Below are positions 6,971-14,627 of a stretch of 18,364 nt of DNA, piece after piece; positions within the stretch are counted from its first letter, which is position 1, and the number at the start of each line of letters is the position of its first letter. The translations under genes and the position numbers were made by a program. The DNA is taken from positions 6,862 through 25,225 of the forward strand of contig CAJTXX010000028.1 in NCBI GenBank assembly GCA_910584145.1, given 5' to 3'. The notes under the pieces were generated by a model that worked only from the letters and a program-made list of their open reading frames with translations, ran no database searches and had not been told where the DNA came from. Source of the stretch: an uncultured Eggerthellaceae bacterium. GTDB lineage: Bacteria; Actinomycetota; Coriobacteriia; Coriobacteriales; Eggerthellaceae.

Positions 6971-7005
6971 AAAAGAAAAGCAGGCCAGAATAACTTCTGA
7001 CCTGC
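6971..7005 (-). terminator. rho-independent terminator after tRNA-Thr
   Basis: On the minus strand GCAGGTCAGAA and TTCTGGCCTGC pair over 11 positions (one G-U) with a GTTA loop (6980-7005), followed by TTTTCTTTT (6971-6979). A textbook intrinsic terminator 7 bases after the tRNA CCA end. Confidence 0.92.
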
Positions 7006-7012
7006 GATCTTT

Positions 7013-7087
7013 TGGAGCCAGCGACAGGAATCGAACCCGCAACCCACTGATTACAAATCAGTTGCTCTACCGTTGAGCCACGCTGGC
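7013..7087 (-). tRNA. tRNA-Thr (anticodon TGT)
   Basis: Minus-strand cloverleaf of 75 bases with encoded CCA. Acceptor stem GCCAGCG/CGCTGGC is fully paired; the anticodon stem ACTGA/TCAGT closes the loop TTTGTAA, giving anticodon TGT, which reads ACA and other ACN threonine codons. The T arm GCGGGTTCGATTCCTGT... has the GTTCGATTC core, and the D arm contains GGCTCAACGGTAGAGC. A strong terminator follows and a TATAAT -10 precedes it. Confidence 0.96.
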
Positions 7088-7097
7088 GGATGGCAGT

Positions 7098-7103
7098 ATT
7101 ATA
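7098..7103 (-). promoter_or_regulatory. -10 element of the tRNA-Thr promoter
   Basis: A perfect TATAAT on the minus strand ends 10 bases before the tRNA 5' end. No recognisable -35 lies 16-18 bases upstream, where sequence is GC-rich and forms part of a stem-loop. Confidence 0.6.
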
Positions 7104-7119
7104 GCCTACCGCGAGCCTT

Positions 7120-7163
7120 GGGCGCGCGCATCGCCGAGCGGCGCTGCGGCGATGAGCGCGCCC
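7120..7163 (-). other. long stem-loop after the NlpC/P60 gene
   Basis: GGGCGCGC-G-CATCGCCG (7120-7136) pairs with CGGCGATG-A-GCGCGCCC (7147-7163): 16 base pairs with one internal mismatch and a 10-base loop. It starts 5 bases after the NlpC/P60 stop codon on the minus strand, so it may end or protect that transcript, but no T tract follows, so it is not a classical intrinsic terminator. Confidence 0.6.
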
Positions 7164-7167
7164 GCAG

Positions 7168-7740
7168 CTAGATGATGCGCTTGGCGAACGAGGGGCAGTA
7201 GGTATCGAAACCCTGCTGGCACACGCCCTTGCGGCCATCTGCCGCATGGATATAGGTGCCATCCCCCGTATAGATGCCGACATGATACGCGCCCGAGCGC
7301 GACCCCCAGAACAGCAGGTCGCCGCGCTGGAGCTGGTCGAGCGGCACCTCTTCACCGCACTGGGCCTGCGCGTAGCTGGTGCGCGGCAGCTCGACGCCGA
7401 GCGCCGCATCGACGCAGTATTGCACCAAGCCCGAGCAATCGAAGCCCGACGGCCCGCGGCCGCCGCTCACATAGTATGAGCCCAGCTTCTCCTCGGCGGC
7501 TGCCACCAGCGCCTCCCTGCTGGCCATCACCGCCACATCCTCGAGGTGCCCCTCAACCATATCAGCCAACGTCTGCTCACCGCCTTCTACCACCTCAGGT
7601 GCTGCGGCCACCGTATCGGCGAACGCGACCTGCACGAGCGGCACAGAGCCCTGCGCTGTGTACATCATGCTCGTCAGCACGAGCGCCAGCAGAACGCAGA
7701 ACGCTACGAACTGGGAACGAGCCCGTTTCATGAAAAGCAA
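7168..7740 (-). CDS. exported NlpC/P60 family cell-wall hydrolase
   Basis: A 190-residue protein predicted to cleave peptide bonds in peptidoglycan stem peptides outside the membrane. Residues about 9-30 form a signal peptide or anchor (positive N terminus KRAR, hydrophobic core); a linker of about 45 residues rich in Ala/Glu/Val follows. The NlpC/P60 domain spans about 75-190 with catalytic Cys102 in GFDCSGLVQY, His153 in YHVGIYTG and third polar residue His165 in YIHAADG. There are no LysM, SH3 or other wall-binding repeats. I chose the TTG at 7740 because AGGA lies 7 bases upstream; the in-frame ATG at 7731 (start MKRARS) would leave that site 16 bases away. No convincing promoter was found in the roughly 200 bases upstream. 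Confidence 0.9.
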   Translation of the reverse strand: MLFMKRARSQFVAFCVLLALVLTSMMYTAQGSVPLVQVAFADTVAAAPEVVEGGEQTLADMVEGHLEDVAVMASREALVAAAEEKLGSYYVSGGRGPSGFDCSGLVQYCVDAALGVELPRTSYAQAQCGEEVPLDQLQRGDLLFWGSRSGAYHVGIYTGDGTYIHAADGRKGVCQQGFDTYCPSFAKRII

Positions 7741-7929
7741 ATAACCGTCCTAACCTCGCCTACAAAATGCGGAGAACAGGCTAATGGGTCATCCACAGAA
7801 ACGCGGCACGTATTCTGCTTTCCTACAATCCGACTACAGGTTCACGACATCTTCTTCACAAAGCACCCGTGTATATGAAGTTTTTACGGCGATTGAGTGC
7901 AGGTTGTCTGCATGCCTTCCGTAAACGGC

Positions 7930-7946
7930 AGCGCCCTTGGGGCGCT
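7930..7946 (-). other. GC-rich hairpin at the end of the long gene cluster
   Basis: AGCGCCC, a 3-base loop and GGGCGCT form a short strong hairpin overlapping the stop codon of the PflX-like gene. Only scattered Ts follow on the minus strand, so it is a weak terminator candidate. Confidence 0.35.
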
Positions 7947-8902
7947 CAGGAGCAGCAGAAGTCGGGGATGAAGCTCTCGCTCGCAGCGGCGCCCTGCTGC
8001 CAGAAATAGTCCTGCACGCCCAGCTCGTCTGCGAAGTCCAAGACCGATTCGTATTCCTCGGGAGAAAGGCTGCGCCCGAGCTCGGGGAAGCGCTCCAGGC
8101 ACCGCGCAGCGGGTGCGTCGCCCTGCTGCGCTGCCGTGGCCAGAAGGGGCGTGTACTGGTTCATGATGGACAGGCGCACCACATCGCCGAATGCCTCGTG
8201 CACGAGGCGCACCGCATCGCAGGATGCCGCCGCATGCCCGGGCAGCACCAGATGCCGCACGATCACGCCGCGCACCATGCGCTGCTCGCCGTCGAACCTG
8301 TCATAGGCCGGCCGGCCCACCTGCTCCACCATCGCCGCTATGGCAGCGAGCGCCACCTCAGGGTAATCCGGCGCGTTCGAGAGCTGCGAGGCGAGCTGCG
8401 CATCGGCATATTTGAAGTCGGTCAGGTACACATCCACCGAACCGCGCAGCGCGGCGATGGCCGGCACGCTCTCGTAACCGCTCGTGTTCCATACCATCGG
8501 GAGATGCAAGCCGTCATGTCGCGCACGGGCTATCCCCTGCTGCACGCTGGGCGCGAAATGCGTCGGCGTCACCATGTTCACGTTCATGGCGCCAGCCTCT
8601 TGGAGATCGAGGCATGCCTGCGCGAGCTCTTCGACCGTATACGGCCGCCCGCATTCCCGGCGCGATATCCGCGCGTTCTGGCAATAGATGCACGATAAGG
8701 AGCACCCGGCGAAGAAGATGGTGCCGCTGCCCGCCGAACCGCTTATGGGAGGCTCCTCCCACTCATGCAGCCCCACGCGCGCGATGCGCATAGCCGCGCC
8801 GCAGCCGCATGCCCCGGCGCTGCTAGAGGCGCGATCGGCCCCGCAGGCGCGCGGGCATAGCGCGCAATGCTCATAGGCGCTCATCCGAGCAGGAGAACCC
8901 AT
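7946..8902 (-). CDS. PflX-like radical SAM protein (COG1313)
   Basis: A 318-residue radical SAM protein related to pyruvate formate-lyase activating enzymes but of the uncharacterised PflX group. The cluster motif is CSLSCIYCQN (C67, C71, C74), preceded by the group's typical N-terminal cysteine segment, CALCPRACGADR, then GACGCG and GSAGSGTIFFAGC. NMVTPTHFAPSVQQGI and VDVYLTDFKY are further recognisable family blocks. The substrate is unknown; a protein-glycyl-radical or methylthio role has not been established for this group. It is the last gene of the long minus-strand cluster, 10 bases after the dehydrogenase-like gene. ATG at 8902 is used; ATG at 8884 (MSAYEHC) is an alternative, and neither has a good ribosome-binding site. 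Confidence 0.88.
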   Translation of the reverse strand: MGSPARMSAYEHCALCPRACGADRASSSAGACGCGAAMRIARVGLHEWEEPPISGSAGSGTIFFAGCSLSCIYCQNARISRRECGRPYTVEELAQACLDLQEAGAMNVNMVTPTHFAPSVQQGIARARHDGLHLPMVWNTSGYESVPAIAALRGSVDVYLTDFKYADAQLASQLSNAPDYPEVALAAIAAMVEQVGRPAYDRFDGEQRMVRGVIVRHLVLPGHAAASCDAVRLVHEAFGDVVRLSIMNQYTPLLATAAQQGDAPAARCLERFPELGRSLSPEEYESVLDFADELGVQDYFWQQGAAASESFIPDFCCS

Positions 8903-8912
8903 GCTGCGGGCG

Positions 8913-9884
8913 TCAGTTCACCGAGTAGCCGAAGCCGATAGTGCCGCCCTCGTCCTCGTCGTCGTAGCCGTACTCGTCCATATCGTCCAGGTAGCCGTCC
9001 TCATCGGCGTATCCGCCCTCCTCCTGGGCGTACAGCTTCTCGGCGCGCGACCAATCGAGGCCCTGCGCAGCGCACGCTGCCTCCTCGCCGTACACCAGCG
9101 CGAGCGCAGCGGGCGACTTGTCAGCGCCCCCGATGACAGCCAGCAGCTCCAACAGGTGCATCGCCGATTCGGCCTGCGGCATGATGAGCTCGTAGTCGTC
9201 GGCCGCCATGATGGCAGCGGTCAGCTCCCCCATCAGCATCTCGCAGGTGAACGCCCCGTCGAAGCGCTCCTCTCTGATAGCAGCGAGGATGCTCTGCGCC
9301 TGGCAGCTGATCGGCTCGACCTGCATGCCGGCCATCTCCACGCTCGAGATAGACCGCCGCGATGCCGTGAAGAGCGCCTGCGCCTCGATGGCCGCGATGA
9401 TGCCAGCCACCTTCTGGAGCGTGGTGGCCGCTCGCGCGAGCTGCGCCGCGCCGCCGCCTCCCACCACCTGCACCTTGCAGAAGATGGCATCGAGGAGCCC
9501 GCGCGCCTGCTCGACGCAGTCGTCCTCCCCCGCGGCGAAGCACATGAGGTTATCCCGCGCGAAGGCATCGCGCGCCACCATGTCCTCGCACACGAGCGGC
9601 GCTTCCACGAACCGCAGGTCGGAGAGCGTGGCGATGGCGTTCGTCTCACGGGCGAAGTTCGGCGTGGTGGCGCTCAGATCGACGATGACCGAACCGGGCT
9701 TCATAGCCTGCATGAGGCCATCGTCGCCGAAGCACAAATCCTCCAGGTCGGACATGGTCGGGAAGTACGTTATCGCCATATCGGCGAGCTCGACCTCGCC
9801 TTCGCGCTCCCAGCCCGCATCGGCGAGCCGCGCCTCTATGGCCTCGATCAACCCCGCGCTGCCGCGGTATGCATATACGCTCAC
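8913..9884 (-). CDS. degenerate 3-hydroxyisobutyrate-dehydrogenase-like protein
   Basis: A 323-residue protein with the overall plan of the 6-phosphogluconate/3-hydroxyisobutyrate dehydrogenase superfamily: a Rossmann-like N-terminal half with GLMQAMKPGSVIVDLSATTPNFARE (about 56-80 in part) and a helical C-terminal half. Key residues are missing. The nucleotide loop reads YRGSAG instead of GxGxxG, the second strand region seems deleted, the substrate loop after residue 95 is PLVCED rather than PVSGG, and the position of the catalytic Lys in GxGxxxKxxNN is Leu149 (GGGGAAQLARAA). The C terminus (287-313) is an acidic, Tyr-containing tail. So it is probably not an active dehydrogenase of the usual type. 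The GTG at 9884 has GGAG upstream and is one base after the degV stop, implying coupling. Confidence 0.72.
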   Translation of the reverse strand: MSVYAYRGSAGLIEAIEARLADAGWEREGEVELADMAITYFPTMSDLEDLCFGDDGLMQAMKPGSVIVDLSATTPNFARETNAIATLSDLRFVEAPLVCEDMVARDAFARDNLMCFAAGEDDCVEQARGLLDAIFCKVQVVGGGGAAQLARAATTLQKVAGIIAAIEAQALFTASRRSISSVEMAGMQVEPISCQAQSILAAIREERFDGAFTCEMLMGELTAAIMAADDYELIMPQAESAMHLLELLAVIGGADKSPAALALVYGEEAACAAQGLDWSRAEKLYAQEEGGYADEDGYLDDMDEYGYDDEDEGGTIGFGYSVN

Positions 9885-9885
9885 G

Positions 9886-10812
9886 CTACTCCGCCTTCCT
9901 GACGCGCTTGGCTATGCGGTCGGCGACCGACATGTTCTCGCGCTTATCTCTGCCCCAGAACGAGATGGCCAGCATGCCCGGCCCCACATGCGAGCCGATC
10001 ACCGGCCCGACCGACGAGCTTATGACGAGCAAGCCCTCGTCCTCCTTCTGCACGATATCGCGCAGCCGCGCCGCATCCTTCTCGCAATCGGAATCGCCGA
10101 TGGTCACATAGCTGCCGTGGCCGTCGTCGGTCGCGTTCTTCCGATAATACTCCGCGAGCTGCTTGATGCCCTTCTTGCGCCCGCGCGCCACGCCCGTGAG
10201 CTTCAGCTTGCCGTCAGCGTCGATGGTCAGAAGCGGCTTCACGTCGAGCGCCGCGCCCGCCACCGCCACGCTCGCAGGGATGCGCCCGCCGCGCCGCAGC
10301 GTGTCCAGGTCGTCCACCATGAACTCGCAATCGACGAAGTTGCGCGCCTCGGCAGCCCAAGCGGCGAGCTCCGCCGCGGTGAGCCCCTTGTCCATCTGAT
10401 TGAGCGCCTCGAACACGAGCAGGCCCTCGGCGATCGAGGCCAGCAGCGTGTCCACGATGTGCAGCTCGAAGCCCGGATGGCGCTCGAGCACCTGCTCGCG
10501 CACCACCTCGGCCGCGTCGAAGCTGCCCGACAGGCCGCTGCTGAACGACAGGTACACGGTGGGCACGCCCTCGGCCGCCGCCGCCTCGAATGCCGCGGTC
10601 AGCACCGGCATGGACAACTGCGCGGTAGACGGCTGCGCGCCCTTGCGCATGGCGCCGTAGAAATCAGACGCGCTCACGCTCTGGAACATGTCATCCTCGA
10701 ACGTGCGCTCATCCACGATGTAGGGGAACTTCACCAGCGTGACGCCCTCGCGCTCGAGCAGCTCCACCGGTAGGTCGCAGCACGAGTCGACGATCAGATT
10801 GCACTTGCGCAT
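9886..10812 (-). CDS. DegV family fatty-acid-binding protein (second copy)
   Basis: DegV/FakB-type proteins bind a fatty acid and, where a FakA kinase exists, present it for phosphorylation. The 308-residue product begins MRKCNLIVDSCCDLP, the family N terminus, with the STAQLS element (about 62-67) in place of the common TSQPS and SSGLSGSF at 91-98, which contribute to the lipid carboxylate pocket. LDTLRRGGRIPASVAV and VGPVIGSHVGPGMLAI are further family blocks. The ATG at 10812 has a near-perfect AAGGAGG 6 bases upstream. It follows the other degV gene by 21 bases and ends one base before the dehydrogenase-like gene. No FakA gene is present in the window; the bound lipid is unknown. Confidence 0.92.
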   Translation of the reverse strand: MRKCNLIVDSCCDLPVELLEREGVTLVKFPYIVDERTFEDDMFQSVSASDFYGAMRKGAQPSTAQLSMPVLTAAFEAAAAEGVPTVYLSFSSGLSGSFDAAEVVREQVLERHPGFELHIVDTLLASIAEGLLVFEALNQMDKGLTAAELAAWAAEARNFVDCEFMVDDLDTLRRGGRIPASVAVAGAALDVKPLLTIDADGKLKLTGVARGRKKGIKQLAEYYRKNATDDGHGSYVTIGDSDCEKDAARLRDIVQKEDEGLLVISSSVGPVIGSHVGPGMLAISFWGRDKRENMSVADRIAKRVRKAE

Positions 10813-10833
10813 ATCGATCCTCCTTCAAGGCGG

Positions 10834-11742
10834 CTATACCGCCACGGCGAGCTCGCTGGCATCGCCGGTCAGCTTTCCCTTTATGAATTCCATGCACTCG
10901 TAGGCCACTCCGATGGCTGGGCCCACATGCACGCCGAGCACCGGGCTGACGGGACGCACTTCCACATCCATCCCCGCAATCTCGCGCACCGCGTCGAGCA
11001 GCTGGTCGAGCGCCTTCGTGCGCTTGCCTATGTAGTGCACAGCCACCCGCTTCAGGCCATGCGCCTCGACATCGCTTCGGAATGCCTCGATCATGGCCGC
11101 CACGGCGCGCTTCTGAGTGCGCACCTTCGCGAACGTGTCCGCCTTCCCGTCAATCACCGTCAGGATGGGCGATATCTGTATGACCGTGCCAAGCAGCGCC
11201 GATGCCGCGCCGATGCGGCCGCCCGCGCGCAGGAACGCCAGCGACTCAGGCAGGAAGAGGAACCGGGAGCGCATCACCGCGAGCTCGGCGGCGGCCACCA
11301 CCTCTTCGAGCGGCTTGCCCGCATCGCGCGCGTCAGCGGCATCGAGCGCCGGAAACGCCTCGTCGGAGCCAGCCGAAGCGGAATCGACGATGACGCACTG
11401 GAAGCCCAGGTTGCGCGACTTCACCATGCGCGCCGCGCGCACAGCCCCCTCGAACGTGCCGGAGAGCTCCGAGGACAGGAACACGCCCACCACGCTGTCC
11501 CCCGCCGCCGCGGCTTCCTCGAACATGCTCTCGAGCACATGCTGCGACGGCTGGCTCGATGTGGGGATGTCCCCGATGCGGTCGGCCAGCGTCTCGTAGA
11601 AGCCGTCGATGTCCATCTCCGTCTCCACGTGCTCCTGCCCGTCATAGCGCACGAACAGCGAAGCTATCTGGATGTTGCGCTCGCGCGCTACGCTCTCGGG
11701 GATGCCCGCCACCGAATCTGTGATTATCCGTATCATGCTCAT
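10834..11742 (-). CDS. DegV family fatty-acid-binding protein (first copy)
   Basis: A 302-residue DegV/FakB-like protein, cytosolic. Family features are the N-terminal MIRIITDSVAGIP, TSSQPS at about 61-66 and SSELSGTF at 90-97 for carboxylate binding, LAFLRAGGRIGAASALLG, and the C-terminal VSPVLGVHVGPAIGVAY. It is clearly divergent from the adjacent degV copy, so the two may bind different fatty acids. The frame opens at ATG 11742; ATG 11736 is equally possible, and the upstream GGGATCGG is only a moderate ribosome-binding site. It lies 15 bases downstream of pncB within the same cluster. Confidence 0.92.
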   Translation of the reverse strand: MSMIRIITDSVAGIPESVARERNIQIASLFVRYDGQEHVETEMDIDGFYETLADRIGDIPTSSQPSQHVLESMFEEAAAAGDSVVGVFLSSELSGTFEGAVRAARMVKSRNLGFQCVIVDSASAGSDEAFPALDAADARDAGKPLEEVVAAAELAVMRSRFLFLPESLAFLRAGGRIGAASALLGTVIQISPILTVIDGKADTFAKVRTQKRAVAAMIEAFRSDVEAHGLKRVAVHYIGKRTKALDQLLDAVREIAGMDVEVRPVSPVLGVHVGPAIGVAYECMEFIKGKLTGDASELAVAV

Positions 11743-11757
11743 CCGATCCCGAGGCGC

Positions 11758-13218
11758 TCAGCCTCTGTCGATGGAGCGGAGCTGCGCCACCAGGCTCTGC
11801 CTGCGCTCGTGCAGCCCGCGCTCCAAGCCAACCGGGTATGTGTGCGGGTTCAGCATGCGCAGCTGCGTCTCGTCGAGCGTCGCCAGCTGCTCGCGCGCCC
11901 GCACGCGCGCCGCGCCCGCCTCGGTGAAGGCGCCGTCGCACACCCGCACGCCATCGCGGAAGAAAGGCTGCATCAGCACCTCGCAGCGCTTGCCCGCCAG
12001 CTGCTTCTGGCGCAGCGGGTCCATCGGGTCGACGATGACCTCGCTGCCATCCACGCCGCTGTTCACATCGAACACCATGTCGCCGGCCACGCAACCGTCA
12101 TCGTCGAAGTAGCGGCGCACGTTCAGCACGCCGGGAGTCGTCAGCTTCGCCACCGATTCCGATATCTTCAGGCGGTCCTCCCACGCATCCGAGCCAGCCG
12201 CCTTCACGGCCGACAGCTTGTACACGCCGCCGAGCGTCGGCTGGTCGTAGCCCGTGGAGAGCCGCGTGCCGATGCCCCACGCATCCACCGGCGCACCCTC
12301 GTCCATGATCGACTCCACGGTGCGCTCATCCAAGTCGTTCGACAGCACGATGCCCACCTCGGGAAGCCCCGCCGCATCGAGCATCGTGCGCGCCCGCCGC
12401 GCGAGCCACGCCAAGTCGCCCGAATCGATGCGGATGGCGCCCAGCCGCTCGCCGCGCTCGCGCATCTCGCGCCCCACGGTTATGGCATTGCGCACGCCCT
12501 CTTCCACATCGTAGGTGTCCACCAGCAGCGTGCAGTTCGCCGGGAACGCGCGCGCATACTCACGGAACGCCGTGAGCTCATCAGGAAACGACATCACCCA
12601 GGAGTGCGAATGCGTGCCCGACACCGGGATGCCGTACAGCTTGCCCGCCAGCACGTTCGACGTGGAAGCGCAGCCGCCGACATACGCCGCGCGGCTGGCC
12701 CAGAGGCCGCCGGTGCCCTGCGCGCGCCGCAGCCCGAATTCCGCCACCGGCTTGCCCGCGGCGGCTCGGCAGATGCGCGCCGCTTTCGTGGCGATCAGCG
12801 TCTGGAAGCTCACGCAGTTCAGGAGCACCGTCTCCAGCAGCTGGCATTGCAGTATGGGGCCGTCCACGCGCACGATGGGCTCGTAGGGGAACACCACCGT
12901 CCCCTCAGCCACCGCCTCCACATCGACCGTGAGCGCAAGGCTGCCCAGGAAATCGAGGAAGGCCGCATCGAACAGCGGGCTGCCATCGGGCGCCTCTACG
13001 CTGCGCAGATAGCGTATGTCGTCGTCGGAGAAGCGATAGCCCTCCAAGATCTGCGCGAGCTGCTCCATCCCGCAGGCGATGGCGTAGCCGCCCTTGAACG
13101 GGTAATCGCGGAACGACATGGTGAAGGAAGCCCGGTCTTCGAGCTTGCCGCACGCCCAGTAGCCCTGGGCCATCGTCAGCTGGTACAGGTCGGTATACAG
13201 CGCCCAGTCCGGCGTCAT
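11758..13218 (-). CDS. pncB: nicotinate phosphoribosyltransferase
   Basis: Converts nicotinate and PRPP to nicotinate mononucleotide in NAD salvage, with ATP hydrolysis. The product of 486 residues starts MTPDWALYTDLYQLTMAQGYW, the typical N terminus. FRDYPFKGGYAIACG, EFGLRRAQG and SGTHSHSWVMSF (the latter with the active-site His at about 203) are seen, as are IRIDSGDLAWLARRAR and the PRPP-binding-type WGIGTRLSTGYDQPTLGGVYKL. Length fits the longer bacterial PncB class. Start choice: the ATG at 13218 overlaps the upstream PSP1 stop as TGATG; a GTG one codon earlier (13221) is also possible. Translational coupling to the PSP1 gene is likely. Confidence 0.95.
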   Translation of the reverse strand: MTPDWALYTDLYQLTMAQGYWACGKLEDRASFTMSFRDYPFKGGYAIACGMEQLAQILEGYRFSDDDIRYLRSVEAPDGSPLFDAAFLDFLGSLALTVDVEAVAEGTVVFPYEPIVRVDGPILQCQLLETVLLNCVSFQTLIATKAARICRAAAGKPVAEFGLRRAQGTGGLWASRAAYVGGCASTSNVLAGKLYGIPVSGTHSHSWVMSFPDELTAFREYARAFPANCTLLVDTYDVEEGVRNAITVGREMRERGERLGAIRIDSGDLAWLARRARTMLDAAGLPEVGIVLSNDLDERTVESIMDEGAPVDAWGIGTRLSTGYDQPTLGGVYKLSAVKAAGSDAWEDRLKISESVAKLTTPGVLNVRRYFDDDGCVAGDMVFDVNSGVDGSEVIVDPMDPLRQKQLAGKRCEVLMQPFFRDGVRVCDGAFTEAGAARVRAREQLATLDETQLRMLNPHTYPVGLERGLHERRQSLVAQLRSIDRG

Positions 13219-14627
13219 CACTGCTCGCCGCCCTTGGGCGCCGCGCTGGCCTGACCGCCGCCCTCGCCGCCAGAGCCGCTCTTGCGCCGGCGCCTCCGGC
13301 GCTTCTTCGGCGCGCCCTGCTTCTCAGGTGCGCCCTCGGCATGCGCGAGCGACGAGGACTTATGCCCGGGCCGCAGCCCCTGCTTCTGCTGCTCGGCCCC
13401 CTTGCCGCCCTGCTTCTGCCGGTTCTGGTCCTGCTTGGGACGGCGTTTGGGCTGCTGGCGCTTCGATCCAGCATCCTGCGCCGGCTGCGCCTCGCCGCCC
13501 GATATCTTCGTGGAGCGTCTCCTGCGCGGCTTGCGCGTCGCGTCGGTCTTGGAAGAGGCCTGCTGCTGCGACCCGCCGCCGCTGCCGCCGCGCCCGCCGC
13601 GCTTGCGCGGCTTGCGGTGGCTGCTCGCCGAAGACCCCAGCGCGCCCTTGCTCTTGCCGGAGTCGGGATTGGCCCGGTGCAGCTGCCCAGCCACGGCCAG
13701 CGTGTCGTTGCCGGTGAATTTCGATGTCTCGAAGCTCGCCGCCGCGCCGAAGAGCGCATCGACCGCCCCCTTGGCGTCCTCCCAAGCCTCCTCGCTCACC
13801 ACGTTCGGGCGCTTACCCTCCTCGGCCGGCTCGAACCCGGCGAGGGGCACGCGCACGGGCTTCTCGTCGCCCACACGCACCACCACCATCTCGCGCGGTA
13901 CGTCCAGCTCCACCACCTTGCCCTCGCCCTCGGGCGTCTGAACGGCGGCCCGCACCTTCGGCGCGCGCTGCTTGAAGTCGCGGTAAGCATCGTTCTCGTA
14001 GCGCAGGCAGCACATCAGCCGCCCGCACAGGCCCGATATCTTCTGCGGGTTCAGCGACAGGTCCTGGTCCTTCGCCATGCGGATGGACACCGGGTTGAAT
14101 TCGCCCCCCAGGCGCTTGCAGCACACCATCTGGCCGCAATGCGCGATGCCGCCCACGATGCGAGCCTCGTCGCGCACGCCGATCTGGCGCATGTCGATGC
14201 GCACATGGAACCGCGCAGCCAGCTTGCGCACCAGCTCGCGGAAGTCGATGCGCGCTTCGCTCTCGAAATAGAACACCGCTTTGTCGCCGTCGAGCAGGTA
14301 CTCCACCGACACGGGGTGCATCTCCTCGCTCGTCTCGCGCGCCATCTCGCGGAAGATGGGCATGGCCTCTCGCGAGAGCTGCTCCATCTCGCGGCCGCGC
14401 TCCACATCCTCCTCGGTGGCGACGCGCCGCACCGGCTTCAACGGGCTCTTCAGCTTCTTTATGTCCTCGTAGGGGACCTCCATCACATCGCCCGCGCACA
14501 CGCCCAGCTCCAAGCCGCGAGCCGTCTCGACCACCACCTGATCGCCCGCATGCAGATCGAGCCCCTCGGGGTCGAACCACAGCGTGCGCACGTTATATGC
14601 AAGGTTTACTGGCGCTACCAGTGCCAT
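13218..14627 (-). CDS. PSP1 domain (RicT/YaaT-like) protein with basic C-terminal tail
   Basis: A 469-residue protein with a PSP1 domain in the first 270 residues. The paired cysteine cluster HCGQMVCCKRLGGEFNPVSI and GLCGRLMCCLRYENDAY (Cys164, 169, 170, 201, 206, 207) is the family signature; in Bacillus RicT/YaaT these cysteines bind an iron-sulfur cluster in a complex affecting RNase Y and phosphorelay function. From about residue 320 a roughly 150-residue low-complexity tail follows, rich in Lys, Arg, Gly, Gln and Ser with a run of six arginines; it is likely disordered and could bind RNA. ATG 14627 has AAGGA 8 bases upstream. Its 5' end overlaps holB by 35 bases; the holB-PSP1 order is also known in Bacillus. 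Confidence 0.88.
   Translation of the reverse strand: MALVAPVNLAYNVRTLWFDPEGLDLHAGDQVVVETARGLELGVCAGDVMEVPYEDIKKLKSPLKPVRRVATEEDVERGREMEQLSREAMPIFREMARETSEEMHPVSVEYLLDGDKAVFYFESEARIDFRELVRKLAARFHVRIDMRQIGVRDEARIVGGIAHCGQMVCCKRLGGEFNPVSIRMAKDQDLSLNPQKISGLCGRLMCCLRYENDAYRDFKQRAPKVRAAVQTPEGEGKVVELDVPREMVVVRVGDEKPVRVPLAGFEPAEEGKRPNVVSEEAWEDAKGAVDALFGAAASFETSKFTGNDTLAVAGQLHRANPDSGKSKGALGSSASSHRKPRKRGGRGGSGGGSQQQASSKTDATRKPRRRRSTKISGGEAQPAQDAGSKRQQPKRRPKQDQNRQKQGGKGAEQQKQGLRPGHKSSSLAHAEGAPEKQGAPKKRRRRRRKSGSGGEGGGQASAAPKGGEQ

Noticed and set aside
6771..7409. Upstream in-frame extension of the unknown membrane protein
   Set aside because: It would read through tRNA-Thr and its terminator; GGAGG just before the ATG pair at 6767-6770 marks the real start.
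10927..13254. 775-residue open frame on the plus strand across the pncB and degV genes
   Set aside because: It is antisense to well-supported genes, is His/Arg/Ala-rich low-complexity sequence typical of GC-rich shadow frames, and shows no family motif.
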